Positions 1-6,507 of a DNA stretch of 9,330 nucleotides are shown in pieces. The position numbers were made by a program, and so were the translations under genes. The stretch comes from Cytophagales bacterium (GTDB taxonomy: Bacteria; Bacteroidota; Bacteroidia; Cytophagales; Cyclobacteriaceae): NCBI GenBank assembly GCA_029262955.1, contig JAJCYL010000161.1, forward strand, positions 1 to 9,330, read 5' to 3'. Numbering within the stretch: the first letter of the stretch is position 1; every line of letters begins with the position of its first letter. Below the pieces are notes generated by a model. It saw nothing but the letters and a program-made list of their open reading frames with translations. It made no database searches and was not told the origin of the DNA.

Positions 1-1214
1 TTAATATCACCTTCATTAATATCGTAAAATCGACTGAGTAAATTTATTACTGAGGATTTCCCCGCCCCCGTTGCTCCTACCAGTGCTATAGTTTCTCCGG
101 GACGGACATCAAATGAAATGTTTTTGAGAACATAGTCCTTCTCTTTGTAGGCAAACCAAACTTTTTGGAATTCAACCTTACCCTCGAAAGAATTGGTCAC
201 AAAAGAACCATTATTGTCAATATGATCTTTGCTGTCCAATAGTGTCATTATTCTACTTGAACTAACAATCCCCATTTGCAATGTGTTAAACCGGTCAGCA
301 ATCATTCGAATGGGTCTAAAAAACATCATGATGTACATTATGAAGGCAACTAAAACGCCAAATTTTAAATCTCCAATCAGGACACTCCCAGCTCCATACC
401 AAACCACAAGTCCAATGCCAGTGGCTTGAATAACTTCTGCTACCGGGTAGTACACCGAATAGTACATTACAGATTTAAGGTTTGCTTTTAAATGTTCTTT
501 ATTGATACTTTCAAATTTCTCATATTCTCTTTTTTCGCTATTAAATATTTGAACAATGCTCATCCCTGTAATATGTTCTTGAACAAAAGAGTTGAGATTC
601 GAAACCGCGTTCCTTACATCGTTAAAAGAAACTTTGATTTTTTCTTTGAATATATAGGTGCTGAACAGAAGAATAGGTAAAGTCGAAAGGCTTACAAGTG
701 TTAATTTCCAGTCAGTTACAAACATTACAATCAGGATAACCACTATCTGAAGTACCTCACCAGCCATTGCAGCGATACCTTCACTAAAAACGTCAGCCAA
801 TGTTTCAACATCAGAAATATTTCTAGTCACTAGACGGCCTATTGGCGTATTATCGAAAAATTTCAATCGTAAATGTTGAAGGTGCCGATATAGTTTAATT
901 CTGATATCTCTAATAATATGCTGGCCTAACCAACCCGCCAAGTAGGTTTGAAAATATTGCACAACAGCCTGGAAAATTAGGATGACCACCAACAAGATGC
1001 TCATCAAAACCAACCCGTGAAAGTCACCATAGGCGACCTCATTATCAATAGTATATTGAATTAGCAATGGTCTCGATGGTACGAGAAGGGCCAGGAGGAA
1101 TGTTAAAAAAATGAGCGTGTAAAATTTACCCATATAGGGTGTTGCAAAGGAAAAAAGTCTCCTTAGCACCTTAAAGTCCACTATGCTTCCACTCTGTATA
1201 TTCTCCTTTTCCAA
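1..1214 (-). CDS. ABC exporter, fused membrane and ATPase domains (MsbA-type), C-terminus cut by window edge
   Basis: This is the N-terminal two thirds (about 404 residues) of a half-size ABC exporter; the family usually has about 580-600. Membrane helices lie at roughly residues 30-50, 68-88, 145-190 (two) and 255-310 (two). The first coupling region FDNTPIGRLVTR begins at residue 120, as in MsbA/LmrA proteins. The nucleotide-binding domain starts near residue 345, and Walker A GATGAGKSS is at 380-388. Q-loop, LSGGQ, Walker B and H-loop lie outside the window. The frame has no ATG: after the truA stop codon (1242-1244, same frame) the candidates are TTG at 1214 and GTG at 1181. TTG gives (M)EKENIQSGSIVDFKVLRRLF, which resembles the usual N-terminus of these proteins, so I chose it. 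It lies 27 bases after truA and is probably cotranscribed with it. Substrate is unknown; lipids or drugs are typical for the family. Confidence 0.93.
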   Translation of the reverse strand, partial: MEKENIQSGSIVDFKVLRRLFSFATPYMGKFYTLIFLTFLLALLVPSRPLLIQYTIDNEVAYGDFHGLVLMSILLVVILIFQAVVQYFQTYLAGWLGQHIIRDIRIKLYRHLQHLRLKFFDNTPIGRLVTRNISDVETLADVFSEGIAAMAGEVLQIVVILIVMFVTDWKLTLVSLSTLPILLFSTYIFKEKIKVSFNDVRNAVSNLNSFVQEHITGMSIVQIFNSEKREYEKFESINKEHLKANLKSVMYYSVYYPVAEVIQATGIGLVVWYGAGSVLIGDLKFGVLVAFIMYIMMFFRPIRMIADRFNTLQMGIVSSSRIMTLLDSKDHIDNNGSFVTNSFEGKVEFQKVWFAYKEKDYVLKNISFDVRPGETIALVGATGAGKSSVINLLSRFYDINEGDI

Positions 1215-1241
1215 AATTTTAAACAGTAATAGTAATTCAGA

Positions 1242-1985
1242 TCAAATAAAAATATCGGGCGGATAAGTAATTGAATTTAGAAAGAGTCCATGAGGTGGTG
1301 CTGCCGATCCTGCTTTTCGTCGATCCTTACTTGCAACAATTTCAACAAACTCTTGTTTAGAGCAATTTCCTGTCCCAACGTCGATCATCGTTCCCACGAT
1401 TGCTCGAACCATCCCTCTCAAGAACCTATTGGCTCTAATTCTAAAATAAACCTCATTTTTATTGGTTGTCCATTCTACTTTACGGATATCACAAATAAAG
1501 TTATTTACATCGGTTTTGACCCGACTAAAACTTTGAAAATCACTACATGTTAGCATGAATTCTCCTAAACTATTCATGAGGTTGATGTCTAATTCTTTCC
1601 TAAAGTAGTAGGCCAGATCCGGTAAAAACGGATTTTTACATTTGGTAATACGGTAGATGTATTCTCTGTCAATAGCCGAAAACCGTGCATGGCCATCTGA
1701 ATTTACCTCACACATTTTGTGTGCCGCAATATCCTTTGGCAACAGGGAATTCAATTTGTAAACAAAATCTTCCTTCTCTAAGTCCTGATCAATATCGAAA
1801 TGAAGGACTTGCTCATTGGCATGCACACCCGTATCAGTTCTGCCGCTACCAATAGTCACTACAGGTTGTCGTAATATCATTTCCAGGCTATCATTGATGA
1901 CTTGCTGAACACCAATGGCGTTTTTTTGAATCTGCCAACCGTGATACAGAGTCCCTTTATAAGAGAGGTACAAAAAATAGCGCAT
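1242..1985 (-). CDS. truA: tRNA pseudouridine(38-40) synthase TruA
   Basis: TruA isomerises uridines 38-40 in the anticodon stem-loop of many tRNAs in the cytosol. The 247-residue protein matches the family along its length. It begins MRYFLYLSYKGTLYHGWQIQ, has the active-site motif GSGRTDTGVHA with catalytic Asp51 (equivalent to E. coli Asp60), and ends with the RANRFLRGMVRAIVGTMIDVG signature. The frame stays open upstream to an ATG at 2048, but that adds 21 residues (MISVILMGDF...) with no family counterpart. The ATG at 1985 is therefore preferred. No Shine-Dalgarno sequence is visible before it. The stop codon TGA is in frame with the following ABC exporter gene, 27 bases downstream, which suggests one transcript. 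It is divergent from the DUF4136-type gene across 108 bp. Confidence 0.96.
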   Translation of the reverse strand: MRYFLYLSYKGTLYHGWQIQKNAIGVQQVINDSLEMILRQPVVTIGSGRTDTGVHANEQVLHFDIDQDLEKEDFVYKLNSLLPKDIAAHKMCEVNSDGHARFSAIDREYIYRITKCKNPFLPDLAYYFRKELDINLMNSLGEFMLTCSDFQSFSRVKTDVNNFICDIRKVEWTTNKNEVYFRIRANRFLRGMVRAIVGTMIDVGTGNCSKQEFVEIVASKDRRKAGSAAPPHGLFLNSITYPPDIFI

Positions 1986-2093
1986 TGGTGTAAAAATACA
2001 TTGCATATACAACCCTATAAAATCACCCATTAATATGACGGAGATCATGATTTAGGCTCATAGTCCGAATTAAATTGCTACAAAATAACTCTC

Positions 2094-2627
2094 ATGAGAG
2101 GTTATCCTCTACTACTACAATGCGCAGTATATTTACTATTTGCCAGATGTGCTACGATTTCAACTGGCTTCGATGTTTCTCCCGACGGGGAATTTGATCG
2201 ATATCAAACATTTTTTTGTTTGGAATGTGTCGATGACTACAATTCCATTAATCCACAGTATGACAATGAAGGGAACCGCGAATTAATAAGACAGGCAATT
2301 AAGTCAGAAATGGAGAGAAAAGGCTATTTATATGAGCACGAGAGCCCTGACCTTCTAGTTGACTTTCATATACTAATTGAAGAGAAAACGGAAATTATCC
2401 ACGAAAATTACCCCATGAATTGGCAAATCAGTGAGTTTTCAACCTTTCCAATTAACTATCAATTTGGCACTTTGGTGATCCATTTTGTAGATCGCAATAC
2501 CAATCTGCTTGTCTGGCAGGGGACAGCCTCTAAGGTTCTTGAAAACCCAAAGAATGCTCAAAAAACCATTCAAAAAGCCATAGCTAAAATACTATCGAAC
2601 TATGACTATAGTCCGGTTAATCAGTAG
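2094..2627 (+). CDS. DUF4136-type envelope protein, probable lipoprotein with odd lipobox
   Basis: The 177-residue protein has the pattern of DUF4136 proteins: an FDRYQTF segment early on, IRQAIKSEMERKGY near residues 66-79, PDLLVDFHI near 84-92, then FGTLVIHFVD and LLVWQGTA, and a C-terminal AIAKIL helix. Family members are small envelope lipoproteins without an assigned reaction. The N-terminus is a short hydrophobic segment (residues 5-17) with Cys19 at the place where the family has its lipid-modified cysteine. The preceding residues are F-A-R, however; Arg at -1 is not a normal lipobox residue, and the n-region has only one positive charge. Secretion is likely but lipidation is uncertain. 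ATG at 2094 is the only start in the frame after an upstream TAG. The 3' end overlaps the convergent oxidase gene by 11 bp. Confidence 0.85.
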   Translation: MRGYPLLLQCAVYLLFARCATISTGFDVSPDGEFDRYQTFFCLECVDDYNSINPQYDNEGNRELIRQAIKSEMERKGYLYEHESPDLLVDFHILIEEKTEIIHENYPMNWQISEFSTFPINYQFGTLVIHFVDRNTNLLVWQGTASKVLENPKNAQKTIQKAIAKILSNYDYSPVNQ

Positions 2628-3816
2628 CCAGCATCAAATTTGTGCTCATAGGCTTTTCGCCCATTAAAATTTGAGTGATCAATTCTCCAATCGCTGGTCC
2701 ATGTTTAAAACCATGGCCAGAACCCCCTCCGAGTAACCACAAATTGTTCGTTTCAGGGTGTCGATCAAATATGAAATTGCCGTCAGCGGTGTCCGAATAT
2801 TGACAAACTCGTGCCTCAATTAAAGGTGGGTTGCCAAAACCATTAAATCTATGAGTAATGTAGGTTTTTGCTTTATCAATTTCATCCGGGTTAGGTAGTC
2901 GGTCTTGTGTGGTAGGATCGACTTCTATTCCTCTTCTATCATATGCTATTTTAAAACCTCTCTGAATTCCACCAGGTATGCCATAGTAGAAATTTGGGGG
3001 GCTATGATCAATCCATGTAGGCAAGTCTTCTATTTCTCGAGTTTTGTCAGAGGGTATTCCAAAGTAGAATATCTCCTGACGTGTAATTGTCAATGACGCA
3101 TCCAGTACTCCTGGAAACAGGCTTTTAAGCCAAGGGCCGCACGCGAAAATGTATTGATCGGCCTCAATCAATCCTCCCGAAGACAATTCTACACCAGCAA
3201 TTTTACCCGAATTTATTTGAGGACTTTTTACTTCATTTAAAATATAATTTCCACCCTCCTTTATAAACAGGTCTTTGACTGCCTGACATCCAGCTCTTGC
3301 CATTAAGTATCCCGTCTTCTTTTCATGAATCGCATATTGTAATCCACTTGTATTCACCAACGGGTATCTATGATTAATCTCATCTACTTCTAACCGCTCA
3401 TATTCCAAGCCCTCATGTGCCAAAATTGGTAAGGCCATATCCAGCACGTTATCTGCTTCGTGGCCCACAAACCATAAACAGCCGGATGGAAATAGGAATT
3501 GACCACCAAGTTTAGGTTCATTCTCCAACCAAAGCGTGTAAGCTCTATTGGCCATGATTGTATAAAATGGATTTGTACCGTAAATACATCTAATCAATCT
3601 GGTCTCACCCCCTGAACTTGATAGAGAATTCCCAGGGCCCCATTGATCAATCAACGTAACTTCAAATCCTTTTCTTAGAAGCATTAAAGAGGTCCATCCT
3701 CCAAATGCGCCCGCTCCAACAACCGCTATTTTACTGCCAGTTGGTAGTGATTCTAAAAATATATTGTCCTTATATTCAGCACTATTACCTGGGGAGAATG
3801 TGTTTCTTCCTGACAT
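2617..3816 (-). CDS. FAD-dependent amine oxidase, monomeric sarcosine oxidase / N-methyltryptophan oxidase family
   Basis: Members oxidise N-methylated or other secondary amino acids with O2, giving an imine and hydrogen peroxide. The 399-residue protein has a Rossmann motif VVGAGAFGG (G34, G36, G39) and the SSSGGETRLIR segment (66-76) of the DAO family. GFKIAYD carries Lys289 at the position of the oxygen-activating Lys265 of Bacillus MSOX. ARVCQYSDTADGNF has Cys338 at the position of MSOX Cys315, the covalent FAD attachment site. GGGSGHGFKHGPAIGE follows (364-378). These residues suggest a covalent flavin oxidase. The MSOX flavin-contact His45 region (SHHGDTR) reads SSGGETR here, so substrate or flavin tuning may differ. 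A 28-residue N-terminal extension precedes the Rossmann fold and shows neither Tat nor Sec features. The start is the only ATG before the fold. The true substrate cannot be read from the sequence. Confidence 0.88.
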   Translation of the reverse strand: MSGRNTFSPGNSAEYKDNIFLESLPTGSKIAVVGAGAFGGWTSLMLLRKGFEVTLIDQWGPGNSLSSSGGETRLIRCIYGTNPFYTIMANRAYTLWLENEPKLGGQFLFPSGCLWFVGHEADNVLDMALPILAHEGLEYERLEVDEINHRYPLVNTSGLQYAIHEKKTGYLMARAGCQAVKDLFIKEGGNYILNEVKSPQINSGKIAGVELSSGGLIEADQYIFACGPWLKSLFPGVLDASLTITRQEIFYFGIPSDKTREIEDLPTWIDHSPPNFYYGIPGGIQRGFKIAYDRRGIEVDPTTQDRLPNPDEIDKAKTYITHRFNGFGNPPLIEARVCQYSDTADGNFIFDRHPETNNLWLLGGGSGHGFKHGPAIGELITQILMGEKPMSTNLMLATD

Positions 3817-3886
3817 ATTTCATTAAATTTAGGCAAACTACGAAGGATACTACCAAATTGGATTGTTAAATAATATATCTTTATTT

Positions 3887-3905
3887 TAGGCCTCAATTCT
3901 GCCTA
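3887..3905. repeat. Short inverted repeat TAGGC-N9-GCCTA in a divergent promoter region
   Basis: Perfect 5-bp arms at 3887-3891 and 3901-3905 flank a 9-bp spacer. They sit in the 137-bp gap between the divergent oxidase gene and the membrane zinc-ribbon gene. The position fits an operator, but arms this short can occur by chance. I found no convincing Bacteroidota -7 box for either gene in this gap; the nearest is TATCTTTA at 3876-3883 on the plus strand. Confidence 0.25.
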
Positions 3906-3953
3906 TTTATTACCGAAATCCATTTTAAATCACATCAACTAAACTATAAGATA

Positions 3954-4871
3954 ATGAGTGAATCGTTACAGAATTTTGTCGACTTATGGCATGTAAGTAT
4001 GTTTTATGGATCGTTAGTTGCACTTCTTGCCGCAATTATAGTTCTGGTAATTTACTACGCCCAATATTTGGGCCTGAAAAATCTGAAAGAGAAATATGAT
4101 TTTGCCAGTCTCAACGAAATAAAAAAACATAGAACAATGCACATACTTTTAGCCATTGCTCTTGGAATGTATCTCAACACGCTGCGACCAGATTTGTTGG
4201 AGAAAGGCTTCGTTTTATTCTTCATCCGATTGTCAGTAACGATAGTTGCAGCCACCATATACGGCTATGTAGCGAGTCTTGTCATGAAATTCTATTACCC
4301 AACAAAACTTGCTAAGAAACTAAATAGACTTCGATATACGCCCAGAATCCATGAGGCTTCAGGTAATAAAATGAAACTGCTGAGTGAAGAAGAAGAGGAC
4401 GCTTATCTTGATGAAGGTCAACAAGCTGAGGAAGATGCCTTTGCTGTGGACTACGATGTCTGGATTGATGCCGAATCAGGTGATACAAAGGTCGAGAAAT
4501 ATATGGGTTATCTCACCGCATTGGAATGTGACAGATGCGGATTCTATACCTTGAAAGTTGAAAAAGAAGAGATTGAGAAAGTAGCAACAGAATTTGAAGA
4601 GGGTGAATTGGTAACCCATTATAAGTGTAGCTACTGCAATAGGATTAAGCGGCAATCAAAAGTAATCGGTAAAAAAGGAGGATCTTCTGGTGCGAAAACT
4701 GAAACTCCTGAATTTGTAGAGCAGATTGCAACTACTTCAAGTGTCACTCATATACATGTCGAAGTGCATGGATCTAATGGCGAAGTTTTGAATTACGAAT
4801 TCCAGACAACTCATCAAGCTGAAACATTTTTTAGAGAATTTGACTTTTCAAAAGTAGATCACAGTCGATAG
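3954..4871 (+). CDS. Membrane protein with a C-terminal zinc ribbon, function unknown
   Basis: I do not recognise a named family, though it resembles uncharacterised proteins of Bacteroidota. The 305 residues fall into parts. There is a hydrophobic helix at about 16-39, a charged loop, and two further helices at about 62-77 and 86-112. A basic stretch (116-131) follows, then a very acidic segment (144-161). A zinc-ribbon-like unit has Cys192-x2-Cys195 and Cys225-x2-Cys228 separated by a charged helix rich in Glu and Lys. The C-terminal part (about 263-296) reads like a small beta-alpha unit. The basic residues after the last helix suggest by the positive-inside rule that the ribbon domain is cytosolic. 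ATG at 3954 has no Shine-Dalgarno sequence. The gene stands 97 bp before the lipoprotein gene and is divergent from the oxidase gene. Confidence 0.85.
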   Translation: MSESLQNFVDLWHVSMFYGSLVALLAAIIVLVIYYAQYLGLKNLKEKYDFASLNEIKKHRTMHILLAIALGMYLNTLRPDLLEKGFVLFFIRLSVTIVAATIYGYVASLVMKFYYPTKLAKKLNRLRYTPRIHEASGNKMKLLSEEEEDAYLDEGQQAEEDAFAVDYDVWIDAESGDTKVEKYMGYLTALECDRCGFYTLKVEKEEIEKVATEFEEGELVTHYKCSYCNRIKRQSKVIGKKGGSSGAKTETPEFVEQIATTSSVTHIHVEVHGSNGEVLNYEFQTTHQAETFFREFDFSKVDHSR

Positions 4872-4892
4872 TCATTTTGATGAGCCACTATC
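4867..4892 (+). terminator. Possible weak hairpin at the end of the zinc-ribbon gene
   Basis: GATAGT (4867-4872) and ACTATC (4887-4892) are perfect 6-bp arms. An inner CAT/ATG pairing (4873-4875 with 4880-4882) could extend the stem with a 4-base bulge. The hairpin overlaps the stop codon and is followed by CTGTTTATATA rather than a clean T run, so a terminator role is only a guess. Confidence 0.22.
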
Positions 4893-4968
4893 CTGTTTAT
4901 ATAGAGAGTCTCCAAGGGGGGTTATGGTGGATAGAATGTTTTAGATAGGTATAAACTTTAAACTTTCA

Positions 4969-5925
4969 ATGAAAAAGTTAACCTCTATCCTTCTCCTTGC
5001 TCTTTGTTTTTTATCCTGTAGTAAAGATGACATTATTCCTTCTTCTCTAATGGATTTCGAGGTAGTGGCCGTTTTGGAAGCTTGGAACATACATAATGCT
5101 GCAGGGTTTGTTGCATCTGAAGAACTCAGTAGTTTATTTATTGCGAGCCGTGAGAATAACCCGGAGACAGAAATGCTTGGTGAGCAACTGCTGCGGTATG
5201 ATTTAAATACTGATGAGGTAACAGCGGATTATACAGACATCTCTGACTTTGTTACTAAGGAAATACATATTCAGGATGATCAAATTGTGGTAATCGCTGG
5301 TCAGCATATAAACACTTATGATATTGCTTTTGAAAAGGAATCCATTGCTGTAGAGCATGGGTTGAGCCTCAGTAGATTTGGAAGTGCACAATATAATGGT
5401 GATTTATACATCTGGGGTGGAGACTTGAATGATATTGATTCTGACAAGATCAAACGTTGGAATAAGAGTTCTAATTCTTTTGAAACAATAGCAACACTTC
5501 CTGCCAGAAAAGCAGGTGCACATGGGGAAGTAATTGGTGACAAACTTTATATCTTCGGTGGCCAGGAACATTGGTTACTTGAGCCTCCAAATGATGTGAT
5601 TTTTATTTATGATTTTGTTGCTGAGACAGTCCAACGTGCAAGCCTACCACAGCCTGTCTTTAGAACATTTACTGATGTTTATAAAGGCAAGATATTCATT
5701 GCGGGACAGATAATTGATTTTGACCCATTCACTCAAGATCTTGACATTTTTCTAGCTGTTTTCGATCCGGATGACAATTCCGTCAAACAAATCGAAACCT
5801 CTTTAAGTGACGAACGACTAAGAACCATTCATCAAATGGCCATTATTGATAATGATCTGTACGTACTTTATGGTGACGTTGGCCTTGAACCAGGTATTAT
5901 TAGGTTAATGCGCCATAAGCTGTAA
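4969..5925 (+). CDS. Probable surface lipoprotein with kelch-like repeats
   Basis: The 318-residue protein starts with a lipoprotein signal, MKKLTSILLLALCFLSC, with Cys17 as the likely lipidated residue. The residues after it are S-K-D-D. This fits the Bacteroidota lipoprotein export signal (Lys followed by two acidic residues right after the Cys), known from Capnocytophaga, which sends lipoproteins to the outer face of the outer membrane. The mature part resembles a beta-propeller. Kelch-like blades are visible at about 142-169 (GDLYIWGGD... then W155) and 179-205 (GDKLYIFGGQ...), with weaker ones (YKGKIFIAGQ, IIDNDLYVLYG) further on. It lacks recognisable catalytic motifs, so a binding or adhesion role is an inference. 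ATG at 4969 is preceded by an A/T-rich leader without Shine-Dalgarno sequence. It may be cotranscribed with the zinc-ribbon gene, but the 97-bp gap makes this unclear. Confidence 0.87.
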   Translation: MKKLTSILLLALCFLSCSKDDIIPSSLMDFEVVAVLEAWNIHNAAGFVASEELSSLFIASRENNPETEMLGEQLLRYDLNTDEVTADYTDISDFVTKEIHIQDDQIVVIAGQHINTYDIAFEKESIAVEHGLSLSRFGSAQYNGDLYIWGGDLNDIDSDKIKRWNKSSNSFETIATLPARKAGAHGEVIGDKLYIFGGQEHWLLEPPNDVIFIYDFVAETVQRASLPQPVFRTFTDVYKGKIFIAGQIIDFDPFTQDLDIFLAVFDPDDNSVKQIETSLSDERLRTIHQMAIIDNDLYVLYGDVGLEPGIIRLMRHKL

Positions 5926-5952
5926 CCATAAAACCACAGCGTGTGAACATTT

Positions 5953-5985
5953 TTTGGGTCAATAATTTTTGTGGACCTATGTTTG
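5953..5985 (+). promoter_or_regulatory. Bacteroidota-type promoter for the peroxiredoxin gene
   Basis: TTTG at 5953-5956, a 21-bp spacer, and TATGTTTG at 5978-5985 match the phylum's primary sigma consensus (TTTG and TAnnTTTG). Transcription would begin near 5990-5994, leaving a leader of about 50 bases before the ATG at 6046. This is the only clear match to that consensus that I found in the intergenic regions. It makes the peroxiredoxin gene independent of the lipoprotein gene upstream. Confidence 0.65.
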
Positions 5986-6045
5986 CACAGTAATTTATTT
6001 TATCAGACACCATTTATATATCCTCGAATCAAAACTTTTTAACTT

Positions 6046-6507
6046 ATGGCATTGCAAATAGGAGATCAGGCACCATCATTCAAACTGTTTAATACAGACA
6101 AAAAGGAGGTAACCCTGGAAGATTTTCAAGGTAAGGATCTTATTGTATTATTTTTTCCCCTGGCCTTTACCGGAACATGCACAACTGAGCTTTGTACCAT
6201 TCGGGATGATATAGCCAATTATAATAATGCAAATGCCAGTATTGTAGCAATCTCCATAGATTCATTTGCAACTCTTGGGAAATTTAAAGAGGATCAGAAT
6301 CTAAATTTCGATTTGCTTTCAGATTTCAATAAAGAAGTCTCAGAGAGCTATGGTGCTCTTTACGATGAATTTGTATTGGGAATGAGAGGTGTATCGAAAA
6401 GATCTGCCTTTGTGATAGGTGGGGATGGTAAGATCAAATATGCCGAGGTTCTTGAAAGTGCCGGTGACTTGCCCAATTTTGATGCAATCCAGGCTGCCTT
6501 AAAGTAA
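6046..6507 (+). CDS. Peroxiredoxin, AhpC/TSA superfamily, Bcp/AhpE-like
   Basis: This cytosolic thiol peroxidase reduces hydrogen peroxide and organic hydroperoxides, using thioredoxin or a similar donor. The 153-residue length is normal for the Bcp (PrxQ) and AhpE groups. The motif FFPLAFTGTC (36-45) contains the P-x3-T-x2-C active site with peroxidatic Cys45. Cys50, five residues on, is at the position of the resolving cysteine of Bcp-type enzymes, which suggests an atypical two-Cys mechanism. The wording FFPLAFTG is closer to AhpE proteins, so subgroup assignment is open. The later segment GVSKRSAFVIGGDGKI contains the conserved Arg near the active site. It has its own promoter (5953-5985). 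Its last three codons overlap the convergent PIN-PhoH gene by 9 bp. A peroxide-producing type of oxidase is encoded 2.2 kb away, but nothing shows that they are linked. Confidence 0.94.
   Translation: MALQIGDQAPSFKLFNTDKKEVTLEDFQGKDLIVLFFPLAFTGTCTTELCTIRDDIANYNNANASIVAISIDSFATLGKFKEDQNLNFDLLSDFNKEVSESYGALYDEFVLGMRGVSKRSAFVIGGDGKIKYAEVLESAGDLPNFDAIQAALK

Noticed and set aside
229..680. Small plus-strand reading frames opposite the ABC exporter
   Set aside because: They lie wholly antisense to a well-supported gene and their translations show no family features.
1986..2048. Longer truA reading frame starting at the ATG at 2048
   Set aside because: The 21 extra residues have no TruA counterpart, while MRYFLYLSYKG at 1985 is the usual family start.
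4908..4922. CTCC-AA-GGGG sequence with a six-G run as a hairpin
   Set aside because: A two-base loop is not workable and there is no T run, so it is probably just a G-rich patch.
5316..5543. Minus-strand reading frames opposite the kelch-like lipoprotein
   Set aside because: They are antisense shadows without a plausible leader or protein features.
5930..5956. CACA-GCG-TGTG hairpin followed by a T run as terminator of the lipoprotein gene
   Set aside because: The stem is only 4 bp and the T run is separated from it and forms part of the -33 promoter box.
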